From Volvox africanus (taxonomy: Eukaryota > Chlorophyta > Chlorophyceae > Chlamydomonadales > Volvocaceae), in contig BSDZ01000086.1 of the NCBI GenBank assembly GCA_030268105.1, positions 124,001 through 188,000 of the forward strand: a DNA stretch of 64,000 bases, written 5' to 3'. Made by a program: the position numbers and the translations under genes. This document shows positions 53,901 to 63,132 of the stretch, in pieces (within the stretch, counting starts at the first letter, position 1; the number at the start of each line of letters is the position of its first letter). The notes below the pieces were generated by a model. That model did not search any database and had not been told where the DNA came from. It saw only the letters and a program-made list of their open reading frames with translations.

Positions 53901-56092
53901 GCCCTGACTGCCATTGTCTGTGGTGGCGTGCCTTGATGTATCCAAACGTAGAAGCAAATCATGCTGGGGGTGGGATGATAGGGCTTCGATGCGAGATACA
54001 TCAAGTATCCCCCAAGGATCTGGATCTGGATTCCGCCAAGTCACACTCATGCGCCCTGTTAGAGGGAAGTCGCTCGTCCCAGCTCTCTCTCTCATCGCAT
54101 TATTACTTCGTTCATCTTTCACATGTATGCACGCGCCGATCATTCTCAACACGCCAGGCCGAAATACGTTTAGGGTTGGTATCCCCCCTACAGGGATGAC
54201 CCAAGGTCTAAATTATAAACGGTTACGCACCTCCTGCGCTATCGATACCGCGATGCCCACAATCATTGGGGCTTTAGTGAGGGCGTGAGGGCGACAGGCC
54301 ACCAGGCCGGGCAGCGCCCAGTGGACTCCCATACGAACGCGGGGACCCTGTCCATAGGGATTAGCCGGCGAGGAGCGTTAGAAATTATCGCGGATGAGAC
54401 ATTGTGAATTTATCTGAATAAGAAATTTATTTATCTATTAGATAACATTATTATAAGGAACAATAGTGGAGATCGATTTTTAGGGAAGGCATTTTGAGAC
54501 TTGTGTTCCGTACACAGATCCGATGCATCTTTAGTGAGAACGTCAAAGCCATGAGGAAGGGCTTCCAAGAAGGGGCCTCCCTGTGGATATGGACTCCCCG
54601 TCTTCTCAAGCCGGGAACGACTCGCATGTTGCGGCGCCCTGACACCGCGAGTGGGCCAAAGCCGTTTAGAGTTCGTTCCACTTGCCGCAGGCTGCCCCGG
54701 TCCCGTTTCCAGATCATTACCTGCATGATCACGTCGCCCTCAGCGTTGGTGACGGGCTGACATCCCGGCAGTCGCAGCACGGCGCGCGGCCAGGGTGTGT
54801 CCAGCAGCTTGAATTGTAGGTCCAGGCAGAAGGCCACCGCCTCCGCCGCGCCATGAAAAGCTACAAGGAAGCTGTCCCCTTCCGTGACAATTTGCGTCCT
54901 GATTTACCAGACGGGGAGCCACAAAGCGTACAGGCAAACAAATGCACAAGCCCTTTTGAACGGATGCAGAAGCCGTCTGCGTAAATTTGTGTTGTGTATG
55001 TGTGTATGTAAACGTAAGAAGATGACAGAGGAGCGGCGGATTAATGGCGGTGAGTTTTCCAAAGGAATGCTCGAAGGGTGGAACGTTACGTTTTTCTGTT
55101 CGAGCTTTTCTAGTCGATCCTCAGCCGCTTTCTTTCTTGCTTGCACGTTTTCCATCCGCCCTTCCCTTCCTTTCACTTCTAAAGACAGCCTATCTTCCTG
55201 TCGCGTGCTGTGTGCACGAGCACCGCATATGTCCTTGTACGGGGACGCGCCTATGAAAGAAGTCCAAAACTGAGGGCGTAGATCCGTTCATGCTGAACTG
55301 AAAGTTATGGTGGCGGTATCTCAATCTAGGGAAATGTCTTTAAGACTTCGGAACATGACTTAGACCAGGCGTCTTACTGATGCCCATCTTCCAGGCCCCG
55401 ATCAACACCCCATCGGCACCGGGAGGTTGCAACGTACAGGAAGAAGCTGCTCCCGAATGGGCTGGCCGAAAAAGACACCCCAACTACATCGTTCTGTTTT
55501 AACAATGCCTGCTACAGGTCCGCGTGCTCGTGGTCATTATGTGACGACATCATCGGTCTTTGATTATTGCTAAGATACGACAATCGCACACGTACCCGTT
55601 GAATTTTGCAATTCCCTCGCGCATCAGTTGATCATGTATTGCGAGTAGTTGGTCGTACACAGCGCGCCCTGCCACCGATAGCTGGGTAGAACCCTCGATG
55701 TCTGCAAGGGGAGAGTTTATGCAGAAGTCAGAGATCGCGGGCCATGTCTTCCCACGGTTGGCTAATGCGGTTCCGGCGAGTGCACGTGCCTCGAACCTGG
55801 AACAACGCTGGAACAACGCAGACGTACCGGTAACGACGAAGGCCATCTCCTTGCAATCCACGATGCTTTTGGCACTCCGAGCTGTTGCAGAGGCAGAAGG
55901 CCCTGTGGTGTACGCAGACTGATAGATGAGGTTCTTCATGTCCTTGCCTGCCTCCTGGCCTGCCTTTTGCTTGAGCGCTTGCGCTCGACTTCGCCATATT
56001 AACCAAGCTATGATGGCTAAGATTACACAGCCGAAGCCCAGCAAGGCGATGGCTATTGCCGACGCAAGCATGACGGCTACGGTGCGACTGTA
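40540..56092 (-). CDS. gene C: membrane protein with three cyclase-like domains
   Basis: Minus-strand exons, joined in phase: 56092-55828, 55701-55596, 54898-54721, 54347-54231, 53648-53414, 53135-52960, 52780-52616, 52387-52273, 52112-51991, 51546-51463, 51203-51084, 50628-50435, 50040-49752, 49416-49184, 48862-48660, 48324-48212, 47962-47664, 47437-47141, 46713-46283, 45920-44433, 43869-43435, 42726-41867, about 41529-41420, 40836-40540 (TGA). The 49416 acceptor and the exon at 41.5 kb are the least certain. The product is about 2,300 residues: one membrane helix, three class III nucleotide cyclase-like modules, then a low-complexity tail. The 5' end is open: the first exon can begin at an acceptor (56093) or at ATG 56071, and an extracellular part may lie upstream. 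Likely role: cyclic nucleotide signalling at a membrane, if catalytic. Confidence 0.8.
41635..41787. repeat. duplicated (AGTAGC)n microsatellite
   Basis: Two nearly pure hexanucleotide blocks, 41635-41691 and 41731-41787, about 57 bases each. Each is followed by a copy of catgcaagc, so the block and its flank appear to be tandemly duplicated with a period of about 97 bases. It lies in an intron of gene C between exons ending at 41867 and starting at 41529. Confidence 0.9.
42985..43426. repeat. (CCCCT)n pentanucleotide tract, 442 bases
   Basis: About 88 units of cctcc, interrupted once by an A at 43051. It begins eight bases inside an intron of gene C, directly after the donor GTAAGG at 43434. 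On the transcribed (minus) sense the RNA carries (GGGGA)n. Open frames through it on both strands (SPPLP and GGEGR repeats) are artefacts of a unit that never makes a stop. Confidence 0.95.
48212..51203 (-). CDS. gene C: cyclase-like module 3 (Asn/Arg half)
   Basis: Exons 51203-51084, 50628-50435 and 50040-49752 carry the core; 48324-48212 carries the tail. MTIVFVKVAKP has Lys where the metal Asp belongs, and EPEPGKFTMAF has Lys for the second Asp. GLRVRVGMAYGY is the conserved strand. GRADYFGELANTAARVA is a complete substrate motif with the Asn, the Arg and the Asp that selects adenine in adenylyl cyclases. APGQILVES follows. After a Gly/Ser-rich insert (49416-49184 and most of 48862-48660), the tail ELRALGKFLLRGL...LYQ repeats the end of modules 1 and 2. 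This is the best conserved substrate-binding half and would need metal ligands from another chain or module. Confidence 0.85.
51463..53135 (-). CDS. gene C: cyclase-like module 2 (degenerate)
   Basis: Five exons: 53135-52960, 52780-52616, 52387-52273, 52112-51991, 51546-51463. The start GDLTFVSLRMR replaces the metal Asp with Ser. The second Asp site reads ERRGYFTFAF, with Tyr for Asp. FKGPRVAASVHCG keeps the R...H.G strand. YRGPAVAMSRALADAAHG lacks the Asn and has Arg displaced by one position. GGQVLLTEEAW and a tail LGLHVV...LYE complete the same order of motifs as in module 1. With neither metal ligands nor the Asn/Arg pair this module should be inactive and may be structural or regulatory. 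The first exon has a conflicting second open frame (see findings). Confidence 0.75.
53414..55830 (-). CDS. gene C: cyclase-like module 1 (metal-site half)
   Basis: The module spans five exons. It opens with FVVTDIEGSTQLS across the first intron, the class III motif with the first metal-binding Asp. Next comes VTEGDSFLVAFHG, with the second metal Asp in the GD pair; the lysine that usually precedes it (KT.GD) is Val. GPRVRMGVHW matches the conserved R.R.G.H strand. At the Asn/Arg position it reads GIAVSIAQE, so both the Asn and the Arg of N..AAR are missing (Ser and Glu by alignment). DAAHGGQILIS closes the core, and a tail of the form LGLFQL...LYTV follows. Exons: 55828 end, 55701-55596, 54898-54721, 54347-54231, 53648-53414. 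Confidence 0.85.
55994..56080 (-). CDS. gene C: single transmembrane helix
   Basis: The first resolved exon encodes a strongly hydrophobic run starting VAVMLASAIAIALLGFG and ending WLIWRSR, followed by basic residues. A basic stop-transfer after the helix puts the following cyclase modules in the cytosol. An ATG inside the helix (56071) would make it a signal anchor. Reading continues upstream to an acceptor at 56093, which would instead place an extracellular region in unseen exons. Confidence 0.75.
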
Positions 56093-57499
56093 CTGTCGGC
56101 ATCACCGATGATAACTTGGAAAAACCAATGTGCGTATTTGATCATTCACACAAGCAATAATTCTCCTATGAAAACATGCAATTCCGCAGCAAACGAAGCA
56201 CCAAAAGTTACTACTGCAGCTGGACTTGTTCGGCTGTAAGTCCGACAACCTCAAGAGGTGCTGCAGCGACATGCATATTCCATAGTTGTAGCAATTGTTG
56301 AATGCATCGGCGCTAAGGTGTTGGCGTAAGGATGTCCCTCCGTCAGTGTCGTGGTCAAAGTCTTCTTGATAATGCCAGGAACAGTGAAAAGCTATCACTG
56401 TCTAGTTCTTTAAATCCTCACACGATTTACGCTTTCTGACGACCTCGGCAAACGGGGAAAATTTTGTCGCTGTAGTCGATAGGTTGAGAAAAATTACAGT
56501 AAGGGCAGCTTTGAATTTCGGGTACAAAGGTTTTAAAAGTAAAACAATGTGTACCAGATTGACAACGAAAAAGCTTATGTTGGGTAAAGGGTAGAGTGGG
56601 GAGTCCTGGTAAAGTAGCAATAGAGCAATGGATGCAATTTACATATGAGGTTAGGCTAGGATACGAGCCCGAAACATGGTGCACTCAGACCGAAGATCAC
56701 ACCTGGTCGTAGTTAATGCGAAAACTCCACGCGTGGCCGGTAATTTTTCCGAAGCGCAACTGACGTGCACGGCAAACTTCTATTTTCGTACGTTCATTGA
56801 GACATGTGCAGGTTTGAATTTTAAATTTGCGTATTTTTGGGATGTGCAATTTAGACGGCTACGGCAAGATCGCTTCGACGGTCCCCTGCATATATAGTAT
56901 ATTAAATCCCCGCGAAACGTATTTCTTAGTAAACAAGATTGAAATTAAAAACATTCCAACATAATGACATCGTTCGCTTGCATCGTATGGCCACGGTTCC
57001 CCTCTCCCCGGTTTCCAAATTTGCTTACAGAACTGAATCGGATACGATATTCTTTGTTAGCTTGGAATTTGCTTATATGTATGTAAATTAAGAGTATGAT
57101 GAAAGTTCAGTTCCGGTTTCTGTTACGAATCAGGTGCATACCGTAAACCATCGCGCCTCGAGCTAACGACTCCCGCCATAATCACCCAAGGCAAGTCATA
57201 GGTGCCTCGGAATATGAATTATTCTAATTTGGTGGGTAAATAACCCCCTGGCTTGTACGTACACGGTGCAAGCCATTACCGAGATATGTTCCAACAAGTT
57301 AGGGCTCATTAGGGCCTGCGGCAATCCGGGTTTTGGCATGTCTGTATATGCATGTCATGAAGGGTGGAAGGAAAGTACTTTACCGTAGGAAAACATGATA
57401 TTTCGAGTCGTACTTCATGACAAGTAGGTTAGGTGAATTGATACGATGAAGGTGCGTTACAGATTGTATGCTCAGGAATCGGGCTCCACCCTGCCTCGC

Positions 57500-57680
57500 T
57501 TGAAAATAATGTACGCAGTATGTGTTCGGGAATCGTCGGGGTACAGCACACAGTCACATATTTTTATTCATTATTATTATTATATTGGATATTTGCAGAT
57601 ACTTGCAAAAGGATAAAAATATGTGACTGTGTGCTGTACCCCGACGATTTCCGAACACATACAGCGTACATTATTTTCAA
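57500..57680. repeat. 68-base inverted repeat, hairpin
   Basis: Left arm 57500-57567 and right arm 57613-57680 are reverse complements with two mismatches, separated by 45 bases. The arms include gtcggggtacagcacacagt. An RNA from either strand would fold into one long stem. The form suits a foldback transposable element or a microRNA/siRNA precursor, which in volvocine algae often have long near-perfect stems. No protein is encoded. Confidence 0.9.
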
Positions 57681-57757
57681 ACGATATATATATTGTACAC
57701 TAATAAGTTGTTTGAGAAGAGGAGTCAATAAATCGATTTAAGAACTCAATAAACTAT

Positions 57758-57828
57758 TTATGCATATGCATATGTCTATGTATGTATGTATATCTATGTA
57801 TATATGTATGAATATATGTATATATAAG
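57758..57828. repeat. TATG/TA-rich microsatellite
   Basis: Imperfect run of tatgta and tata units directly before the minisatellite. Confidence 0.8.
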
Positions 57829-58395
57829 ACCAACCTGCCCCCGGGCCCCTGGGTTGACTCACAGATCATGTTGCCCCACGGGTCCCCGGGTAGACCCGAA
57901 CACCAGGCCCCTGGGTAGACCTAAAGACAAACCGGTCCCCGCGTCCGGGTCCCAGCTTAGACCCGAAGACCATCCAGCCCCCAGGCCCCCGGATAAACCC
58001 AATGACCAACCTGCTTCTGGGCCAGCTTTCCGGGCCAGCCAGCTTCCTTGACCAACCAGCTTCCGGTCCAGCTTCGGTCACCCAGATATCAACCCGCTCT
58101 TAGGTCTGCAGGTAGACCCGAGCACCAACCAGGCCCCGGGCCCCCGGATAGACCCGATGCCCATCATGCCCTCGGGCCGCCTGGTAGAACCAAAGACCAA
58201 CCAGCTCTTGGGTCCCTGGGTAGGCTCTAACACCAACCTACCCCCGGTCCCCTGGTAGACCCAAAGAGCATCCGGCCCCCAGGCCCCCGGGTACACCCCA
58301 AGACTAACCAGCCCCCGGGTCCCCGGGTAGAGCCAAAGAACAACAGGGCCCTGGGCCCCTTGCTTCACCCAAAGACCAACTGGCCCCCGGTCGTT
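57829..58395. repeat. diverged GC-rich minisatellite
   Basis: About 570 bases built from diverged copies of a unit close to gggtagacccaaagaccaac followed by cagcccccgggcccc. The spacing is roughly 35-45 bases, with a partial loss of the pattern near 58010-58090. Open frames across it on both strands are repeats rather than genes. It sits abruptly in AT-rich surroundings. Confidence 0.85.
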
Positions 58396-59806
58396 CCTTT
58401 CCTTAAACGTGTTAAGAATGTTCCGTGCGGTCACAATAATGATATTTACATTATTGAGTACCATGATGCCCCTTATTATATCGAGATTTCTTTAAAAAAA
58501 GCAGCATATTGGAGTATCTATTGTTGTCGGGTCTCGTGAGTACTCCTCTGTAAAATCGTCTGTTCGCTGAAAATGATGCCGTGTATTATGTATTGCATAT
58601 TTAATAATAGTACATACTACAAAGCGTCATTATTTAAGTTTTTTATGTGTAAGATCCTGTTGCTGGATATATTTTTGTCGGCCTCGCGAATACTGTTGGT
58701 CGCCCGATACTCCATTTTCCCCCTTGGGGGATCCTTTTATTTGACAGTGGTGAATCAATTTTTGTTTCACAGTTAACCAGCTTCAACTCTGTGTATCGGC
58801 AGTGAAGCAAGGGTACATTAGACCGTTTCATTCTGATGCACCATCCGCAAGTTCGCAAAAGTTGCATCGTTTCTCATTCTCTGGGCATGTTCACAGAATG
58901 CCATGATATATCCTCTAATGTATTCTTTCGGTAATTAGGCATTTTGGTCTGCTACAGAACAAACATGTGCACAACTCAGCTGCAGTTTCTGTACCTTCTC
59001 TACCCAGCTACACTTTCCCGCGTTCGTCTAGTTTCTCATTTTACATTTCTTCAACACTCGTTCGGGTTCAGCGGAATTTCGATGACAATGTACAGCCTTT
59101 TTGCCGCACGTACACATGGTACGGTGCCCTCGCTACTGTACCCACGCTACGGTCACGACGCCCATTTCCAGGCTTAACCTTCTTTGGTCTTAGAACGGAC
59201 CAAAACCGGATAAATCAAAGTGAAGATTGGCTTGAAAAGATTCATAGACGTTGGGCAGGGTTGGGCACAACCAAGCTGGATCAACGGGCAGATTGACCCA
59301 AATCCAAACCATAAGTCAGATTCGTGTCCACTTCTACTTTCGCCCACCTTGGCTTCAACTTCCCTAGAATAAACCCTGAATTGCCTGCATGGGAATATGA
59401 CCTACATGTGAAACGACCCTCGACAGCTATGTATGGCAAGATGGAATACCGGTGTAAGAGCTCAGCTTGAAACACCTGCAAACATTCCAGATTTCGTGGG
59501 GCCCTTTCGTGGGCGCAATCCAGGAATGTTACCAGGGACTAACTTTGCTTATTTTGGTAAGGCCGGGTCATCAAGAGTGCGAAAGAAGTATAACCCACTT
59601 TTTATTTCTGCACACGGCCAAAGAACAGTGGAAATCATCTCGGATACTGAAGTAGCGAAGGATGGAGAACCTGTCGGAATCTCAAGCAAATCACTTTTAG
59701 ATTCCGGCGGCACGCAAGGTCGAAAGTTGACTGAAATGGACAGGACGAGGCCTGACGAGAGCGCGAAAGACATCCTTTTGCATCATCTCCCATTTACGTA
59801 TTCTAG

Positions 59807-59832
59807 CGCACTAATCCGCACGGATTAGTGCG
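59807..59832. repeat. perfect 12-base palindromic stem
   Basis: cgcactaatccg and its exact reverse complement, separated by two bases. It could be a short hairpin, a terminator-like structure or a protein-binding site; no neighbouring gene explains it. Confidence 0.6.
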
Positions 59833-60335
59833 GGTCCTCGGCTGACATGGGTCGCGCTTGGTTATTAGATGATGGTTCTGTAACGCACATGGGTCAAACG
59901 GAACGCCCAAGCCATGGTTTCGGCGGCCGGCTTTTGTTGTGTCCATAATCAGGGTCTAGAGGGCCAACCGTTTTCGTTTGCATCACACCTGGCAACCAAC
60001 CTCAGAAGAGCGACGAAGTTCTACTAAAGTCCCAAGCAGGGTTCTCTTTTTTCACCGCGAACGAACACCTCCTCTATACCTCTATTCCCAACCCACCATC
60101 ATCCCTTGTCTTATTATGCAATTGCACCTGCGTAAGAATACCCAGGTCCGTGCACTCTGTCCTAAGATACAGATATTTCACCTCGGCAGCACCATGACTT
60201 TAGCTCCCTCAGGTGTCAGTTCCTGTCATTCCGCGCCACACCGTACTGCATCCAAATCGAGGAAACTGCAGATCTTGGCGAAGCTAAGTTGCACGTTGCA
60301 CCTAAAGCCTAAAGCCGAATCTTTGTCCGGGACCG

Positions 60336-62483
60336 CTATCTGGTGTCGGGCTGCACCGCAGCTCCCGGAGAGTTGCCAAATCTTACAATCATGACGCTGC
60401 AATTGTCCTTGCAGCGCTTCTCCCGCACAGCGACATTGAGCAGCCTGTTGGTGATGGCCTTGTCTCCCAGCCCCTCGGCCAGTAGTGAGTGCGCAGTATC
60501 CACCGCCTCCTGTGCACCGAACACCTGCGAATTGTTACAGCAAAGCGTAGAGTACAGAGCAGGTCAGGGGTTGCATCGGAGAGAGGACTATGCGAGGGGG
60601 CCCCGTACTGATTGAAAGGAAATATTGAAGATATTATTTCATGCCATGGATAATGACAAGTCCACATGCATCCGCACAGTTTCCACCTATCCACGTGGCC
60701 GCTCCCCGGTATCACGTGCAGTTCAGCCCCGGATTGCTGTTTTTGCCTTGCTGCAATCTTTAACATTGCTTCATACTCACGCCCCAGAAGCCATCACAGC
60801 CGAGCAGCAAGAACGCGTCTCGGGCCGTCAATGGGAATGCCGTCACGTCGGGTGTATTAGAGCAGCCGAGCTGTTTGCCGTCCAACGAGTGCGGCCAGCC
60901 GCGCCCACGGGACACAAAGCCAGGCATTTGCAAATTTAACATTGTAGCACGGAAAGGTTTGATGACGCGTGAGGCACGACGCGTTGCATTGAAAGAAAAG
61001 CAGTCATGTTGTCACCGTGAGTTCACGCCATCGGCATCATCGTAATGGCATCCCGATGTGCGCCACGGGAAGGAGCATCCGGGGGCCAGGTAGCGTGGGA
61101 CAGGGTCGGGCCGGATCCAGGGTCAAGTCGGTAGTGTGCATCGGGTTGACACTCAGCTGGGTATTGGGTGGGATCCTGAGGTCGTGACGGCCATACAGCG
61201 GGCTGGAAGACGACTTCAGGTCAGTACAATGCTAAATGCTACGAAAAACTAGTACACCCCGCAAAAGCTCAGCAATGGCAAGGCGATCCTCTGTCAACGA
61301 GGTCCAATCTCTCTCTTCCGCGTGCCTGCATGCAACCATGGCATCTATAGTCAGTAAAGCCACGGAGGCCATCTATTTGCGCCGCCGCCGTGGGCTTGCG
61401 TAGCCCCTTCTGTCCTATAACGTTCACCAGCTGCATCGAGCAAGCCCGACCTTTCTTCTAATTTTATCCCAAGGTTTCCGCATCTGCCTTGGAACAGAGT
61501 TAAGCAAGCAAGTTAACCGCTATGCAGTGCTGTGTCATGGCAGGACATGCCGAACCTTCTTGAACGCCGCGTCTCCAAAGGACCGGGCAATCTGGATGCG
61601 TCCCGCCAATCGACCATTTACGACGGTGCCGCCAGCCTTCTCGATGCGCTGCCGTTCCAGAAGGGCAGTGTGCTCTTTTGTGAGCACGATGGCTTTGGGC
61701 TTGGAATCAACGGCGCCGTAAGTGGGCTGAAGATTGACGTGGAAGGCGACCCCAAGGATGGACGGGGCCGTAGGTTATGGCGTGTGGCTGGGAGGGGTTG
61801 GCGGCTACTGGGATTGTCTCTCTATTAGAGAAAAAGCAAAAACTCATGACAGCAACCAGAATGCTCGAATGCAACCCAGAAACGAACTGGAGGATATGGT
61901 GAAAATGTGCGGATGGGCAATGATTCGATGCATCGGACTTGTCAGCCATCATATACGCGCAAAGGCGTGTTGGGCTTGTGAGGGTGGAAAAAGGGCTAAG
62001 GGCCCAGGATTTAAGCCACCTTAACTTGCATGCCAGCACACATATCGGGCCTGCTCGCGTTATCAATACATACGCGTTCATGCGCGGGTGCCAGGATATC
62101 CATACCAACCTTATCAGGCAAGCGCCCCAAAACACACTGCGGAACATGGATACATAAAAGCAACGGGGTCGTATGGTAAGCGCGGCTGGAGGTGAATGGC
62201 GGCGGGCTGTCGTGGGTTAAATAGACGAGCAACGGAACACACCTTCGCATCGCCCACGTTTGCCACAAGTACCAGCTCCTGAAGAACCCACACTGTAACG
62301 GCACAAGCCCCGTCCTACATGAAAGAAAGGTTGCACAGCGTTAGGTTAGCGCGATCGCGCGCTAAGTATGGTGATTACTAAGCTAGTCGTACGAACTCGT
62401 CAGCGTTGAGGCAACCATGGGCTCACCTGCCAGTTTTTAGCTGCACATTCCTTTAAAAGTGCTTCATCGGTTTTCTTATAACC
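60336..62483 (-). CDS. gene E: PP2C-type protein phosphatase, C-terminal half
   Basis: Five exons, all phase 0: 62483-62427, 62314-62243, 61726-61556, 60870-60781, 60524-60336 (TAG), 192 codons. The order of motifs is that of PP2C (PPM) Ser/Thr phosphatases: GYKKTDEALLKE; VLVANVGDAK; KAIVLTKEHTALLERQRIEK; GGTVVNGRLAGRIQIARSFG; DAAFKK; TPDVTAFPLTARDAFLLLGC; DGFWGVFG; EKRCKDNCSVMIVRF. The Asp of CDG and the Asp of KDN are metal ligands. The first half of the domain, including the DGHGG metal motif, should be about 80-120 residues upstream and was not found up to the right edge. It resembles plant PP2Cs of the ERRCKDNC type. The donor at 61555 (GTTCGG) is weak but the join is in phase. It is either a gene with distant 5' exons or a 5'-truncated copy. 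Confidence 0.85.
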
Positions 62484-63132
62484 CTGAACAGCAACCCATG
62501 TAATAAAAGTCAGAAGACAAGCTCAAGGAAGCTATATCCATCATAAAGGGACTATGGACAACATCCGAAATAAAATCAAAAGTACATATTTTGACTAGGA
62601 GAGATGCAAGCATGACCAGATTACCTATGGCGGAGCGACGGCCAAGATGGCAAGGAATTGCCGGCCATCGCCAGCCTTTGAAAGTCCTTCCTGGGAGCTG
62701 CTGTGTTCTAACCTCTGTAAAAGGTTGATATTTATCATACGTTATCTCTCAGTTACCCAAAGACTGCTAACATCGTGGGCTCTCTGGGCATAATAGGGGG
62801 AACATTTTTTGCAGCTCTGTACATCTTAGAGCGGCAAAGCAAGGTGGTGCTCGGATACACAGTTCTAGACGCCTCGCAGCGCCTCGCGATAGATTTGATA
62901 AATCCTCCGCAGGAGAATTTCTAGGAATCAGAACTGCTGTCCTATACGTTCTCGAATGCGATGGCTCGAAAACCCCTCACAATGCAAGGGTCCTATGGCC
63001 AAGCCTCATAAAACCGCAAACTGAACCAGTGTGTGCGCATGCTGCTGCCTTAGTGGGACAGGATGTTGGCGGCGCGCCAGCGGCCGGCTGGGCGTGACCA
63101 GCTAATGGCAAACTACGCCTTCTGCCTTACAG
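62484..63132. other. spacer upstream of PP2C half, no supported exon
   Basis: The interval should contain more PP2C exons. An exon-shaped piece at about 62633-62720 (minus) has good AG/GT borders, but one frame stops and the others do not fit the phase of the next exon. It may also hold the start of gene F on the plus strand. Confidence 0.4.

Larger units (their letters stand above)
56093..60335. other. repeat-rich spacer between genes C and E
   Basis: No exon could be supported. The stretch holds a hairpin (57500-57680), an AT microsatellite, a minisatellite and a small perfect palindrome, listed separately. The 5' part of gene C, including any extracellular domain, should lie here but I did not find phase-matched exons. 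A 131-codon open frame at 59433-59828 (plus) has no recognisable protein. Confidence 0.4.

Noticed and set aside
62633..62720. Exon-shaped minus-strand segment before the PP2C exons
   Set aside because: Good AG and GT borders, but the most protein-like frame stops at the donor and no frame fits the phase-0 start of the next PP2C exon.
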